Source: Diospyros lotus (Eukaryota > Streptophyta > Magnoliopsida > Ericales > Ebenaceae). From it: a stretch of DNA of 64,000 bases. The notes below the pieces were generated by a model. The model was not told the origin of the DNA, made no database searches, and was given only the letters and a program-made list of their open reading frames with translations. Of this stretch, positions 10,546 through 22,417 are shown in pieces. The stretch covers positions 21,152,616 through 21,216,615 of the forward strand of contig NC_068338.1 of assembly GCF_014633365.1 (NCBI RefSeq). Direction: 5' to 3'. Each line of letters begins with the position of its first letter. Position 1 is the stretch's first letter. Made by a program: the position numbers and the translations under genes.

Positions 10546-11157
10546 TTGGAGCTCAACAAGGCTGAGATTGAGAAATTGAGGAATTTTTTGCGATCCCTTG
10601 ACAAGAAAGCTGAAAAAGGTACCTGCTCTCTTGCCTTTACAGGTACTTCTTTCCCTTGTTTTTCTCTACATGCTTCGGAAATTGTTCACCAAAATTCTTG
10701 GGTCCTAGATTCTGGAGCATCAGATCACATGATCCCTTTTTCACATTTTTTCATCACCTATAACCCTTGTTCTAGCTCCGAAAAGATTGCAATGGCAGAT
10801 GATTCTTTGACCACTGTTGTTGGTCAAGGGAATGTTCTTCTTAGTGAACATCTCACCCTTAAAATTGTCCTTCATGTTCCTAAATTGTTTACCAATCTCA
10901 TCTCTATCCAGAAACTCATTTTGGACACTAATTGCAGTGTTGTTTTTCATTCAAATCTCTGTGAGATACAAAAACAGGGTATGAAGATGATGATTGGGCT
11001 TGCTAGGGCTAGAGCTAAACTTTACTACCTTGAGGAACTGGGTGAGCAAGACAAAAAAGGAGAAGATTCCTCTTGTGTCATGCCTAGCTCAATTCAACAA
11101 AAACCAATTGTGGTTACACCATTATCAACTTGGTCATCCTTTTTTCCTAACTCTTAG
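10546..11157 (+). pseudogene. CopB protease and GAG-pre-integrase segment
   Basis: An aspartic protease motif WVLDSGASDHM is intact near 10699-10731, followed by LHVPKLFTNLISIQKL, the usual copia protease C-terminal strand. The frame then reaches KLYYLEEL and shifts; the GAG-pre-integrase zinc segment (WLHHYQLGHP) continues in another frame at 11110-11215. So one frameshift separates protease from integrase. Confidence 0.8.
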
Positions 11158-11990
11158 GGTGATGTTTCCTGAATTATCTAAGGGTCTAGACATTAGGAAT
11201 TTCCATTTTGCTTAATGTGAGTTTGCAAAACACAAGAGAATGTCTTTTCCTCCATCTAATAAAAGAACTAAATCTCCTTTCTCCTTAATCCACAGTGATG
11301 TTTGGGGCCCATCAACTGTCCTAATATTTCTGAGGCACAATGGTTTGTTATTTTTGTGGATGATTGCACAAGGGTTGTATGGTTATATCTAGTGAAAACA
11401 AAGTCTAAGGTAGGCAATGTTTTTCTTATATTCTACAACATGATCAAGAATCAATTTAGAGTAGAAATAAAACAGTTTAGGTCTGGTAACGCCAAGGATT
11501 CTTTCAACCAATCCCTATCTGTTTCTTTCAACAGAAGGGCATCATTCATGATTCTTCATGACCTTACACTCCTCAACAGAATGGAGTGACAGAGATAAAG
11601 AATGGCCACCTCCTAGCTGTTATCAAAGCTCTTCTATTCCACCATAATGTTCCTCAACATTATTGGGGAGAAGTAACTCTAATAGCCACCTTCCTTATCA
11701 ATAGACTACCCTCACAATCTCGAGTCTCACAATCCAATTTAATTGTTAACCAAACACTTTCCTGATGTTCATGTGTCTAGCTATTGGAAACCCAAGATAT
11801 TTGGGTGTGTAGCCTTTGTTCATGTCCCTACTATTAACAAAGGAAAATTAGATCCTTGTGCTCTAAAGTGTGTGTTCATTGGATACTCCCCTACTCAAAA
11901 AGGTTACCGATGCTATCATCCTCCTTCAAAGAAATTATGTGTCAGCAGATGTAACATTTGTAGAGAATGATTCTTATTTTAGACATCCTA
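11158..11990 (+). pseudogene. CopB integrase
   Basis: The pieces in order are CEFAKHKRMSFP (zinc region), a frameshift, FVDDCTRVVWLYL (core) and FRSGNAKDSFNQS. After another shift come the ERKNG-equivalent segment, which is degraded, and the C-terminal KPKIFGCVAFVHVP...LDPCALKCVFIGYSPTQKGY at 11743-11935. At least three frame disruptions make it inactive. Confidence 0.75.
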
Positions 11991-12479
11991 ACTCACAAGA
12001 ATAGAATCTACCTTTGACTAATAGGGATCAGCCTCTTATTCTTCCTGATCCTAACCTATCATCCTTCTCAATTCCATCTCCTATTCTGAGGGACTCACTG
12101 GGTATGACATCAGAGGAACCTTCACTAGGGACTCCTCGACTGCTGCAGGTGTATTCAAGGAGAAAAAGGCTAGACTCTACTCCTATGCAAGCCCAAACAT
12201 CCAAAGCAAGCCCTAATCCTACTACAGACATCACTGACAATTCTGTCAATCCTTCTAAAAAATCACTAGGTTTCTTTTGCTAATCCTTTAATACTTGATG
12301 ATAGGCCTGCTAAACCTATTGAACCCATACGTGAAACAAACATCTCTAAGTGTGATCTTGACTAGTCAATTGCACTTAGGAAGGGTACTAGAACTTACAC
12401 CAAACATCCCTTACATTTATTCCTATCCTATTCTAAGTTGTTATCCCCCCACAAAGCCTTCCTTACCAATCTCCATACC

Positions 12480-13620
12480 ATTCCTAAAGCAATAGGGAAT
12501 AAGAATTGGAAGAATGCCACGGAGGCTGAGATGGTAGCCCTAGAAAAGAACCAAACATGGGAACTTGTGCAGTTGCCTAAAGGGAAATATCCAGTGGGCT
12601 GAAAATGGGTTTATACATTGAAATATAAGTCTGATAGGTCATTGGATAGGTACAAAGCAAGATTGGTGGCCAAGGGGTATACACAAGTGTATGGGGTAGA
12701 CTACCTAGATACCTTTGCACTGGTTGCTAAGCTGAATACAATCAGGGTACTTGTATCTTTGGTTGCTATTCTAGGTTGGCCACTACAACAATTTGATGTA
12801 AAAAATGCATTTTTGCGTGGGGATCTAGAGGAGGAGGTTTATATGGAAGTACCACCGGGATATGGCCCAGCAACACAGGAGAAGATAGTATGCAAACTAA
12901 AAAAGGCCCTATATGGACTGAAGCAGTCCCCAAGGGCCTGGCTTGGCCGATTTACAAGTGTGATGCTTAGTATGGGATATAAGCAAAGTCAAGGGGATCA
13001 TACCTTATTCATCCATCACTTGGCCACAAGGGGAGTGACAATTCTCATAGTATATGTGGATGACATTGTTGTCACTGGCAATGATGAGGAAGGCATGAGT
13101 AAGCTAAAGAAGTGTTTGATCAGTGAATTTGAAATTAAAGATTTGGGGAGGTTGAAATATTTTTTGGGTCAAGAAGTGACACATTCAAAAGAGGGAATTT
13201 TCATTTCTCAGCAAAAGTATATAGTAGATCTCCTAACTGAAACTAGAATGTTTGGTTGCAAGGCAGTGGAAACTCCCATTGAACCAAATCACAAGTTGGG
13301 AGAAGTCTTAGAAGATAGTATGGTTGAGAAAGGGTCCTATCAAAGGCTGGTTGGAAAGTTGATTTATCTAGCTAATAGTCGGCTAAACATTGCCTATGCA
13401 ATGGGAGTGGTCAGCCAATTCATGCACAAACCAAGAGAGGCTCACCTAAAGGCAATGTATAGGATCCTACATTACTTGAAGGAAACCCCCGGGAAAGGTA
13501 TTATGTTCAAGAAAGGAGAGGCCATGTCACTTGAGGCTTACACGGATGCTGACTATGCAGGATCCTTTGTGGACATGAGGTCCACATCAGGATATTGCAC
13601 CTTTTTTAGGGGGGAATTTG
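12480..13620 (+). pseudogene. CopB reverse transcriptase
   Basis: Most of the copia RT is open from 12618: [61 protein letters not shown] and the catalytic LIVYVDDIVVTGND near 13046. A TGA at 12601-12603 replaces the conserved Cys codon of the upstream PVGCKWV-type motif. Otherwise this is the best preserved polymerase in the left half of the window. Confidence 0.85.
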
Positions 13621-14010
13621 GTCACATGGAGAAGCAGAAAACAAAGTATAGTGGCTCGGTCAAGTGTAGAGGCTGAATTTAGATCCATGCCTCTAGGGAT
13701 GTGTGAGTTACTATGGCTAAAAATTTTGTTGAATGATTTTAAGATTAAGTGGACAGCATCGATGAGGGTTTACTGTGATAACAAATCGGCAATTAGTATT
13801 GCCCATAATCCAATCCAACATCACAGAACAAAACATGTTGAAGTGGATAGAAATTTCATTAAGGAGAAATTGGACAGTGGCCTAATTTGTACCCCTTATA
13901 TCTCCTCAAGTGACCAATTGGTGAATGTGTTAACTAAAGGACTACCAGCAGTTGTGTTCCACAGGTTGATGAGCACGATTGGGATGTATGATATCCACTC
14001 CCAATCTTGA
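13525..14010 (+). pseudogene. CopB RNase H
   Basis: The segment LEAYTDADYAGSFVDMRSTSGYCTFF is followed by a frameshift near 13618. It then continues WRSRKQSIVARSSVEAEFRSM, VYCDNKSAISIAHNP, HHRTKHVEVDRNFIKEKL and the end LVNVLTKGLP. This is the copia RNase H and C-terminal end, stopping at 14008-14010 just before the polypurine tract. Confidence 0.85.
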
Positions 14011-14017
14011 GAGGGAG

Positions 14018-14533
14018 TGTCGACGATGAAGGACCAGATCTTGTCCTTATTCTCCGACAAGATCAAATCAGCGTTGATTGGCAATGATTATTATTTGTTT
14101 CCTAAAACATAGAATGTATCTTCTAGAAGATGGATTGTTGTATATTTCTATTAGTGGTTGTATCTTTCCATTATTTGTCGTATCCTACAGTTATATAGGT
14201 TTCTAAAATGAATCATGCTACATGTACATCATTTTTGTACATCTTGGGCTACACAAAGGGTATTATGACCAAAATACCCTGCGCCTCTCCGTGAGCCTCA
14301 CGCGCCTCTATGCGCCTCATGAGGGGTTTTTTGTCATAATACCCCATTTTGTAGCCCAAGGTCTACAAAATGGGTGTACCAATAGCATTTTCCTTCTAAA
14401 ATTAGGTTTGGTAACTTTCTTATTTGGTTTCTTAGAAACTTCCTAATTTAATAGGAAGTCTTGTATATAGTTTGATCTACCCTTCAAAGGGGAATAAGAT
14501 TGTAAAACCATCTTTCCCACGTCTTTCTTGACA
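14018..14533 (+). repeat. CopB 3' LTR carrying a MITE
   Basis: It starts TGTCGACGATG after GAGAGGGAG (polypurine tract) and ends CTTGACA. It matches the 323-bp 5' LTR apart from the 184-bp insertion and one target copy at 14210-14402. Confidence 0.9.
14210..14393. mobile_element. 184-bp MITE with 9-bp TSD and long foldback arms
   Basis: It is absent from the CopB 5' LTR, so the empty site is visible at 9404-9410. It is flanked by ttctaaaat on both sides (14201-14209, 14394-14402). The ends are imperfect inverted repeats (ATGCTA..GTACA in each arm). The inverted similarity extends inward (gggctacacaaagggtattatgac against gtcataatacccc...gtagccc), so the whole unit can fold back. A 9-bp TSD points to a Mutator-like source; hAT (8 bp) is the alternative. 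No coding capacity. Confidence 0.85.
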
Positions 14534-14538
14534 AGGAG

Positions 14539-15165
14539 GAGATTGCAAAATTAAGAAGTTTGTTGGGATCATTAGAGAAGAAAACTGGGATAGGTACTTG
14601 CACTCTCACCTTTATAGTTATGTCTTCCTCTCCTCATGTCCTTCATGCTTCGGATATAGCCCTTCCAAATGCCTGGATAATTGACTCAGGAGCCAAGATC
14701 ATATGACATGTTCTTCCCACAGATTTATCTCTTATACACCATGTCCTTGTACTAGGAAAATAACCATTGCAAATGGCTCGATAATAACTATGGCCGGACA
14801 AGGGGATGTCCTCATAAATGATCAACTCACCCTAAAAATGTTCTCGATGTGCCTAAGCTATTCACCAACCTTGTGTTAATCCAAAAACTCACCATAGATT
14901 CTAATTGCAATGTAATTTGTTATTCATCCTTTTGTCAGTTTTAAGAATAGGGCGCAAGGAGGATGATTGGACATGCTAGAGAGAGAGAGGTGGTCTTTAC
15001 TATTTTGAAGAACCTAGTGGACAGTTTAATAAAGAGAGAGTTTTCCCTCTATCATTCATTATTGAGTTGTCCATAAAGACAAGCTTTGGCTTCACCATCT
15101 TCATCTTAGTCATCCCTCTTTTAGTGTTCTTAAATTAATGTTTCCTTTATTGTTCAAAAGAAGTT
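14539..15165 (+). pseudogene. CopA protease and GAG-pre-integrase segment
   Basis: CopA resumes after CopB with the spacer before protease, then a protease motif WIIDSGA near 14674-14694 followed by an indel. Next come FISYTPCP- and GQGDVLIND-like segments and the LWLHHLHLSHPS-type zinc region. It reads with several frameshifts. About 100 bp that CopC and CopE have around CELAKHKR seem to be missing, and the segment ends at the CopC target aagtt. Confidence 0.7.
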
Positions 15166-15423
15166 TGGTAGAGGATCTCGAGATCCATATTCCCATATTT
15201 TCATATTTCCATATTCCTTTTCTAGGAGATCCTATCTCTATCTTGACAATTTCTTATAGGTTGTATTCTAGGTGTTTGTGTTTCCTAATTTCCAAAGGTT
15301 ATGGTTAGGGAACTGCCTAATTTAGAGATTAGTTTATGTTCTTCTCTTCATTGACCAACTATATATAATTGGGTAATTCTTACCCTAAGTGTAATAGATT
15401 GGTTTTACTAGTTACTCTTGACA
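15166..15423 (+). repeat. CopC 5' LTR
   Basis: It begins TGGTAGAGGATC and ends CTCTTGACA. It matches 24308-24548 (TGTTAGAGGATC...CTCTCGACA) with moderate divergence, consistent with an older insertion. Confidence 0.85.
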
Positions 15424-15437
15424 TAGTATCTGAGCCC
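15424..15437 (+). other. CopC primer-binding site, mutated
   Basis: TAGTATCTGAGCCC occupies the primer position. It differs at two bases from the iMet-type TGGTATCAGAGCCC of CopA. Confidence 0.75.
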
Positions 15438-15543
15438 TAGGTCCATATTCCTGGAATTGAGCACTGCCTTCAGTCTTTTTTGTTTGGTCGTAGCTAGTTT
15501 TGGCATCTAATCCACTTTAGTAGCATCCTAAAACCCTTGAACA

Positions 15544-16480
15544 ATGATAGACACAGTCAAATCCAGCAATACAACAAAGGTACCTTTTGTTGGAAGCAGT
15601 GTCACAACTTTGGGTGGGGAGTTGCAGAACATGTAGCCAACATATCGACTGAATGGAATGAACTATTTGAAGTGATCTCAATTAATCTGTACGTTTCTAA
15701 ATGGCAAAGGGAAGCTGAGTCATCTACTTGGAATCAGGCCTAAGAAGGATAATCCTACATATGCAGCCTAGGACGAAGAAGATTCATTGGTCATGTCTTG
15801 GCTATGGAACTCCATCCTTCTAGAGATCAATGACATGGTTATGTTCCTAAGCATTGTCAAGGAAATCTAGGATGTAGTTAAACTCATGTACTCCAAGGTC
15901 CATGATGCTACTCAAATTTATAAGATCAAGACAAAAGTGATGGCTACCAAGCAAGGATCTCGGTCAATCACCGAATATGCCAACCTCTTGCCAACATTGT
16001 GGCAAGAGTTGGACCACTATCAATACATTCAGATGAAATGTAGTGATGATGTAGCTATTCAAAAACAATTTGTTGAGAAAGAAAGAATTTATAATTTCCT
16101 TGCTAGCCTAAATCTAGAGTTTGATGTTGTAAGAGTTCAGATCCTTGGAAAGGAGGATCTACATTCTTTAAATGAAACAATTGCAATTGTGTGTGCAAAG
16201 GAAAGATGGAGGGGAGTGATGCTTGAGACTTCCTCTACAGACAACTCAACTCTTATAACTGTGAAGAGTCCTAGCTTAGACAAGCAATCTAGAGAGGATA
16301 AGAAGCCATTTGATTCATCAGAAATGAACAAGGACTCCTTATGGTGCAACTATTGCATGAAGCCCTGTCATACCATAGAGAAGTGTTGGAAGCTCCATGG
16401 TAAGCCTTCTAAGAATGGGCAACTAAGAGGACAAGGACTGGTTTATGTGGCTAGTAGCCAACAACCTACTGAAGGAAAAA
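15544..16480 (+). pseudogene. CopC gag
   Basis: The ATG at 15544 starts an N-terminus similar to CopA gag. Stops and a shift lead into the open body at 15886-16527: ITEYANLLPTLWQELDHYQYIQMKC, FLASLNLEFDVVRVQILGKED, then the knuckle CNYCMKPCHTIEKC (CX2CX4HX4C intact) near 16347-16388 and KLHGKPSKNGQ. It serves as the reference for the interrupted CopA gag. Confidence 0.85.
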
Positions 16481-16501
16481 CTCCAAGAATAGGCAAGTCC
16501 A

Positions 16502-17640
16502 GTGGAGCTCAACCGGGAAGAGATTGAAAAACTAAGAAGTTTGTTGGGGTCATTGGAGAAGAAACTTGGGACAAGTACTTGCACTCTAGCCTTTACAGGT
16601 ATGTCTTCCTCTTCTCATGCCTTTCATGCTTTGGATATAACCCTTTCTAATACCTGGATACTTGACTCAGGAGCCACATATCATATGATTTGTTCCTTCC
16701 ATAGATTTATATCCTATACACCATATCCCAGCACATGAAAAAAACCATAGCAGATGGATCAGTAACAATTGTGGCTGATCAAGGAGATGTCCTCATAAAC
16801 AGTCACCTCACCCCTTAAAATGTTCTCCATGTCCCTAAGCTTTGCACTAACCTCATGTCAATTTAAAAACTTACCATAGACTCCAATTGTATTGTCATTT
16901 TTCATTCATCCTTTTGTGAATTTCAGGAACAAGTCACGAGGAGAATGATTAGGCGTGCTAGAGAGAGAGATGGGCTTTACTATCTTGAAGATCTTAGTAG
17001 ACAAGTTAATAAAGGGAGAGTTTCCCCTCTATCATTCATAGTTGAGTCCTCCAAGTCCAATAAAGATAAGCTATGGCTTCATCACTTTCATCTTGGTCAT
17101 CCCTCTTTTAGGGTTCTTAAATTGATGTTTCCTTTATTGTTTAAAGGATTAGATGTTGAGGATTTCCGTTGTGATGTGTGTGAGCTTGCAAAACAAAAGA
17201 GAGTTTCATTCCCTATCACTAATAAAAGAAGTTCTCTTCCATTTACAATCATCCACAATGATATATGGGGTCCCTCAATTGTTCCTAATATTTTTTGGAG
17301 CTCAATGGTTTGTCTCCTTTGTTGATGACTGCACTCGTGTGATTTGGTTATACCTTTTGAAAACCAAATTTGAGGTGTGCACCATTTTTCCAATCTTTTT
17401 CAATATAGTTAGAACTCAATTCAGTGTTGAAATAAAAATATTTCGTTCTAATAATGCCAAAGAGTAGTTCAATCAGTCTTTGTCATCCTTTTTTCACGAA
17501 AAGGGCATAATTCATGAATCTTCTTGTGTCCATACTCCTCAGCAAAATAGGGTGGTTGAGAGAAAGAATGGTCACCTTCTAGCTATTACAAGAGATCTCA
17601 TAATTTAGAAGAATGTCCTAAAACAATATTGGGGAAAGGT
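16502..17640 (+). pseudogene. CopC protease and integrase
   Basis: Protease WILDSGATYHM (about 16656) has Tyr where relatives have Asp or Asn after the DSGA motif. It is followed by FISYTPYPST, a stop, then GLYYLEDLSRQ, LWLHHFHLGHPS and CELAKQKR at 16975-17210. Integrase core pieces are FVSFVDDCTRVIWLYL (17310) and, after a TAG at 17465-17467, [19 protein letters not shown] (17535-17590). Frameshifts occur near 17290 and after 17640. Confidence 0.8.
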
Positions 17641-17682
17641 TGTAAGCCACTCACCTTATCAACCGATTACCCTTAAGGAGTT

Positions 17683-18765
17683 TTGATTCCCATAGTCCAA
17701 TCCAACTCCTCACCAAATTCTTTCCTGGGTTCGATGCCTTCAATGGTCTTGCCCCCAAAGTTTTTGGTTGCCTATCTTTTGTCCATATACACACTCCACA
17801 TAGGGGGAAACTTGATCCCCGTGCACTTAAATGTATCTTTTTTGGGTATTCTTCCACTCAAAAGGGATATAAGTGTTATCATCCACTTGCTAAGAAGTTT
17901 CTTGTGTTAGCTAATGTCACCTTTGTGGAAGATAATTCCTATTTAGATCGTCCTTATCTTCATGGGGAGACTTCCTTCTTGGAAGACAAGGACATAGATC
18001 TCTTTCTTCTCGACTTTCCTTCCTCTTCAATTCCTTTGGTTTCTAACGCATAGGACTCACAAGACATGATATAGGGGGAGCAACCACCAACTTCATCTTG
18101 TCCATTACAGGTGGTATTCTAGAAGGAAAGTGCCTGCTCCTCAACCTATACAGGCTACATTATCTGGTCCTGGTCCTGGTCCTGGTATTACCACAGTAAC
18201 TACCATTCCCACTCTTGGAATTGAACTTGTCACTAACTCTGATCCAAATGACCTTGATCTTCCTATTTTCATCAAAAAGGGAACAAGAACTTGTACCAAA
18301 CACCCTCTACACTTGTTCATGTCCTATACAAACCTGTCTCCTAAACACATCTTTTCTCACTAGCCTAAACACAATTCCCATACCTAAGACTTTTTCTAAA
18401 GCAATAGGCAATGAGAATTGGAGGAATGCCATGGAGGTAGAGATGGCAATACTGGAAAAAGTCAAACATGGGAGTTGGTGAAACTACCAAAGGGGAAGAA
18501 CCCAATAGGATGCAAATGGATGTTCACAATGAAGTATAGATCAGATGAGACATTAGTATAGATCAGACGAGACATTAGAAAGGTACAAAGCAAAATTAGT
18601 TGCTAGGGGATATATACAAACATATGGGGTGGATTATCTTGAGACATTTGCTCCAGTAGCTAAAATGAACACTGTAAGAGTGTTATTATCTTTGGCTGCC
18701 AACCTAGGCTGGAAATTGCAACAGTTTGATATCGAGAATGCATTCTTACATGGTGACGTATATGA
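17683..18765 (+). pseudogene. CopC integrase tail and 5' part of reverse transcriptase
   Basis: Integrase C-terminus (FVHIHTPHRGKLDPRALKC-type) is followed by the variable linker, the DPNDLDLPIFIKKGTRTCTKHP segment and the RT N-terminus ([33 protein letters not shown]). The last copia-like residues are DIENAFLHGD at about 18727-18758; then homology stops and ECM29 intron begins. A 22-bp tandem duplication lies at 18534-18577. Confidence 0.75.
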
Positions 18766-18889
18766 GTTAAACAAATGATTTGAATAACTTTTTAGGTGAT
18801 ATGAACTCTATTACTATTAAATTTGTAGGTAACTCTCCAACCAGCTTTACAGACTAACATAATTCAAAACCTTATTGACATGATTTCAG

Positions 18890-19057
18890 GAGGCATTTAC
18901 TCACCTATTAGGTGAGCAAAATGATCTCACACAGGAGCTGGCATCCCAAGGACTGAGTATTGTATATGAACTTGGCAATGCATCTATGAAGAAAAATTTA
19001 GTAAATGCACTGGTCGGCACACTAACTGGTTCAGGAAAAAGGAAAAGAGCTGTCAAG
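18890..19057 (+). CDS. ECM29: ECM29 exon (first in window)
   Basis: This exon encodes 56 residues, EAFTHLLGEQNDLTQELASQGLS-type sequence followed by IVYELGNASMKK and ALVGTLTGSGKRKRAVK. I recognise it as plant ECM29, a large HEAT-repeat protein that binds the 26S proteasome and acts as adaptor and assembly checkpoint. The acceptor is TTTCAG|GAG and the donor AAG|GTGAGC. The phase is 0 at both ends. It starts only about 125 bp after CopC RT homology ends, and the preceding exon is not visible in the window. Confidence 0.93.
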
Positions 19058-19188
19058 GTGAGCACCAACTCCTATATCATTTTCTCATATGTATTCTGCT
19101 CTGACTTTGGCTGTCCACATAAAAAGAAAACAGAATTGAAACAATTAATAAAAGATCTCAGTTTTTAAAACTTCATTCATCTGCTTAG

Positions 19189-19482
19189 CTTGTAGAAGAT
19201 TCAGAGGTATTCCAAGAAGGCACTGTTGGTGAAAGTCCCAGTGGAGGAAAACTTGGCACTTATAAGGAGCTTTGCAATCTGGCAAATGACATGGGGCAAC
19301 CAGACTTAATTTATAAGTTCATGGATTTGGCTAATTATCAAGCTTCTTTAAATTCCAAGAGGGGTGCTGCTTTTGGTTTTTCTAAGATAGCCAAGCAAGC
19401 AGGGGATGCTCTACAACCTCACCTTCATTTATTGATTCCAAGGCTTGTCCGTTACCAATATGATCCTGATAAAAATGTGCAG
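19189..19482 (+). CDS. ECM29: ECM29 exon (second in window)
   Basis: 98 residues, phase 0 at both ends: LVEDSEVFQEGTVGESPSGGK, YKELCNLANDMGQPDLIYKF, MDLANYQASLNSKRGAAFGF, SKIAKQAGDALQPHLHLLIP and RLVRYQYDPDKNVQ. This is a highly conserved ECM29 HEAT segment with no stop or indel. Acceptor GCTTAG|CTT, donor CAG|GTATAC. It is joined to the previous exon by a 131-bp intron, a normal plant size. Confidence 0.95.
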
Positions 19483-19689
19483 GTATACATTTCTGTGTTC
19501 TTTATAGTAAGGTATATATTGATCAGAATATAAAGTGTGGTTTCTTTTTGTGTTTTGCCAATATTTGATTCACTGCATTCGGTATGTGCAGTTCTTTTTA
19601 CTTTTCTTTTTTTGGTACGGAAAAGTCTGGCAACAAAATTTAATAAATACTTTTATTCTGTTCTTATTGCTTCTAATCCTTTGCTTTAG

Positions 19690-19866
19690 GATGCGATGGC
19701 CCACATCTGGAAATCACTGGTGGCAGACTCTAAGAGAACCATCGATGAACACTTTGACCTTATTATTGAGGATTTATTAATACAATGTGGATCCAGGCTG
19801 TGGCGTTCGCGTGAATCTTCTTGTCTTGCTTTAGCAGATATTATCCAAGGACGGAAATTTGATCAG
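19690..19866 (+). CDS. ECM29: ECM29 exon (third in window)
   Basis: 59 residues: DAMAHIWKSLVADSKRTIDE, HFDLIIEDLLIQCGSRLWRS and RESSCLALADIIQGRKFDQ. Acceptor TTTTAG|GAT, donor CAG|GTTGGC, phase 0. If the next intron were retained, translation would stop after five more codons (TAG at 19882-19884). The next exon, starting GTTGGAAAGC, is 26.1 kb away. Confidence 0.95.
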
Positions 19867-20557
19867 GTTGGCTTTGTTTTGTAGAGTGAGACAGTTTTAT
19901 ATTTCCAAAATGTTTAATTAGTTATCATTTTAATCTGTTCACCTACTGGAAGGCATAACCTGACAAACTGTTGTAACAGCTCATCTAGAGCTTTGATACC
20001 ACAACTTGTTGCTTCGTGAGATTTCTTTTTTTTTTTTCTTTTTCTTTTTTTACTTTACCCCTCGGTACCATAACCTGTTACAACCCCACACCCTTTTCTC
20101 TTGCCTTGGCTGAATATCATCCTCCAGTGGATGATGGAACAATAGATAACGTGCATGGGAAGCTATTGTCCCCATTGTCTAGCCGTTGGGTGTGTACATG
20201 TGGCACAAGTGTGGCTTAGTAGTCCCTCTTCTATTCTTGTTGTGCATGGTGTGAATCCATTTCCTTTCTCCCTCTTTGGCTCTTTTTGCATCTTTAATCA
20301 ACCTCCAAAAGTGGCTTTCCCACCATCAGTCAACCTGAGTTATTGTAGTAGGAAGTCGACCCCATATTTGATTTTGTCCCTCTATAGTCTAGGTCTTGAA
20401 CTTTTTGCCTTAAACAGTTGACCTCCGATTGCTTGTAGTCAACCTCCACAATTGACTGGTCATGTTGTGTGAACACCCTGAATCCTCACCCAAGTTTTAA
20501 CAAGTTTTATACCCAAGATCTTCTCAATAGACTACCAATGTGAGATTGGGTTATAAC
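19867..20557 (+). other. ECM29 intron sequence between exon 3 and the hAT-like element
   Basis: No gene. It is a T-rich plant intron (a long T tract near 20025-20050) with no element I can name. Its end at 20557 is the left edge of the hAT-like element. Confidence 0.6.
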
Positions 20558-20569
20558 CAGTGTTGTTAA

Positions 20570-22417
20570 TGAAAGTGAAGCAAGATCGCTACCGGGCAAG
20601 CAGCGTAGTTCAAAAATTTTGAACCTTACCCCGATCCCAGCGACTGGATCAACGTCGAAATTATAACATTCACAAACAAAATAAAATAAATCTAACCTTT
20701 AGATTTTTAAGTCGTTCGCAGATTCGAGCCGTCCAAGCGTCCGGCCTCTAACTTGTGATATGCAGCGCACGTCCGTTAGCGAGGAGAGTGAAATGGGAGT
20801 GCTAGCTCCTTCTCCTAACAAGGCTTGTGAATGGACCGGAGAAGAACGGATTTTCAACTCTTGAAAACCATAAAATAAAAGCTTAATTTGGGCATCCCAT
20901 AAAGGGCTATTTATAGAGGAACAACCTCCTAGGGTTTTCTAAACCCTAATAGACATGGATTGGGGTAGCCCATTAATCCTAGTTCAACTAGAACCTTATG
21001 TGGGCTAATCTTAGTCCAACTAGAAATTAAAGTGGCCCAAATTCATTTATAAAATATTTGGCCCAAATCTAATTTAAGTCTAAATATTTAATATTTGGCC
21101 CAAAGCTAATTTAGCCCAAATATAATATTTATTATTTAATATTTGACTCAAATCTAATTTAGCCCAAATATTTAATTTAATTTAATATTTGGCCTAAGTA
21201 CTTTATTTAGCCCAAGTATTAAATTAAGCCCAAATTATTAAATTAGAAACTCCTTTCTAGTTTAATCAATTGTTATTTTAGGAAACTCTTTCCTTTATGA
21301 CGACCCCTCGTCATATCAATGTCATTACATCTATTTATTCTTTTCCCGTGAGAACCTACGACGGCACAACTTCTTGCTGAAGTGTCTCACTTAACCATAC
21401 GTCCGCTCTCCTGGTTTAAGCCAGGGACCATGCCTATTGCGTATGACTCATTAGGCTTCCAAATATGTTGGCAATGTGTCGATACGAACACATAAGACAA
21501 GATTGGCCTCTAGCAAGGCATCATGCCTACCCAATTATTCAGAAGAATTCATAATCCGCAAATAACCTTTCACGAGCATGGTTACCGTGTAATTCGATCA
21601 TCTCGTCAATGTATCTTATGTGATCTCAAGTCTGGCAATGTGTTGCTTGATTATGATCACATGAGTTTTTCTTCGGTCATCTGGATAGCTTCACTTATTA
21701 GAAAGTGAATCAATAACTCCTTATCGATCTCTTTCACCATGGTCATGAATTTAAAGTAAATATCCACCAAAGGCGCTTTAGATACATCATCCTCTATCAA
21801 GGGATAGATAAGTCCCATCTTGGTTATGCACCCATCTCCATGAGCCTCACGATATGCCCAACAATCGCCCACTTGCAGCCTTTATCTAGGCCCATCGAAA
21901 CGATGTCAAAGCATACCAATCTTCTTTTGAAATGACCATGATAACCTCAAGTCAAAGGATTAGTTACACCCATCTTGTATGAGAATACCATCAATATATA
22001 ACCAAAATGGAATCTCATGGCGAGTCATGTCCAGTGACACGTTCTCCAACATTGGTCACCTATATACTTATCTAGGCATCTCCATGTCTATGGGTGTGAG
22101 ACCCCCATTGCTATCACATAACAAAAACATAGCACATACAAGTCTTACTGCAATTGTCAATGTTCATTCTTGACATTGCTACAACTTGGGACATTTAATG
22201 ATGTCGAGAAACTGTGATACATCATCTCACATCTTTACATATTAATCATAGCATACATCATATGGACTTCTATCTAGTTTCATCCGATCATTACATTAAT
22301 AACAAGAAACTAATAGAACGACTTCTTGTAGAATTAAATAACTCTTTATAAATATGATTGCAAATGTCAATGTACAATTTGTCCAATCTGATTAGGTCTA
22401 GAGCACCTACACTAACA
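20570..22417 (-). repeat. Solo LTR T1 (1848 bp) inside the hAT-like element
   Basis: It is flanked by an exact TSD gttaa (20565-20569, 22418-22422), which cuts the hAT terminal region. Read on the minus strand it begins TGTTAGTGTAGGTGC and ends CTTCACTTTCA. The start resembles T2 at 36522-43656 (TGTTAGTGTTGGTGC), so both are members of one long-LTR family. It is noncoding; small open frames inside lack domains. Confidence 0.8.

Larger units (their letters stand above)
9215..14533 (+). mobile_element. CopB: near full-length Ty1/copia element
   Basis: The order is 5' LTR 9215-9537, primer site 9538, gag, protease, integrase, RT, RNase H, polypurine tract and 3' LTR 14018-14533 (enlarged by a MITE). 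It sits in CopA with an imperfect TSD (gggag 9210-9214, aggag 14534-14538). The domain order protease-integrase-RT-RNase H identifies Ty1/copia. Gag, integrase and the RNase H border carry frameshifts and stops, so the copy cannot move on its own. It belongs to the same copia lineage as CopA, CopC, CopE and CopJ. Confidence 0.9.

Noticed and set aside
18766..18889. A further ECM29 exon just upstream of 18890
   Set aside because: The sequence before the acceptor has stops in all useful frames and no ECM29 similarity; it reads as intron.
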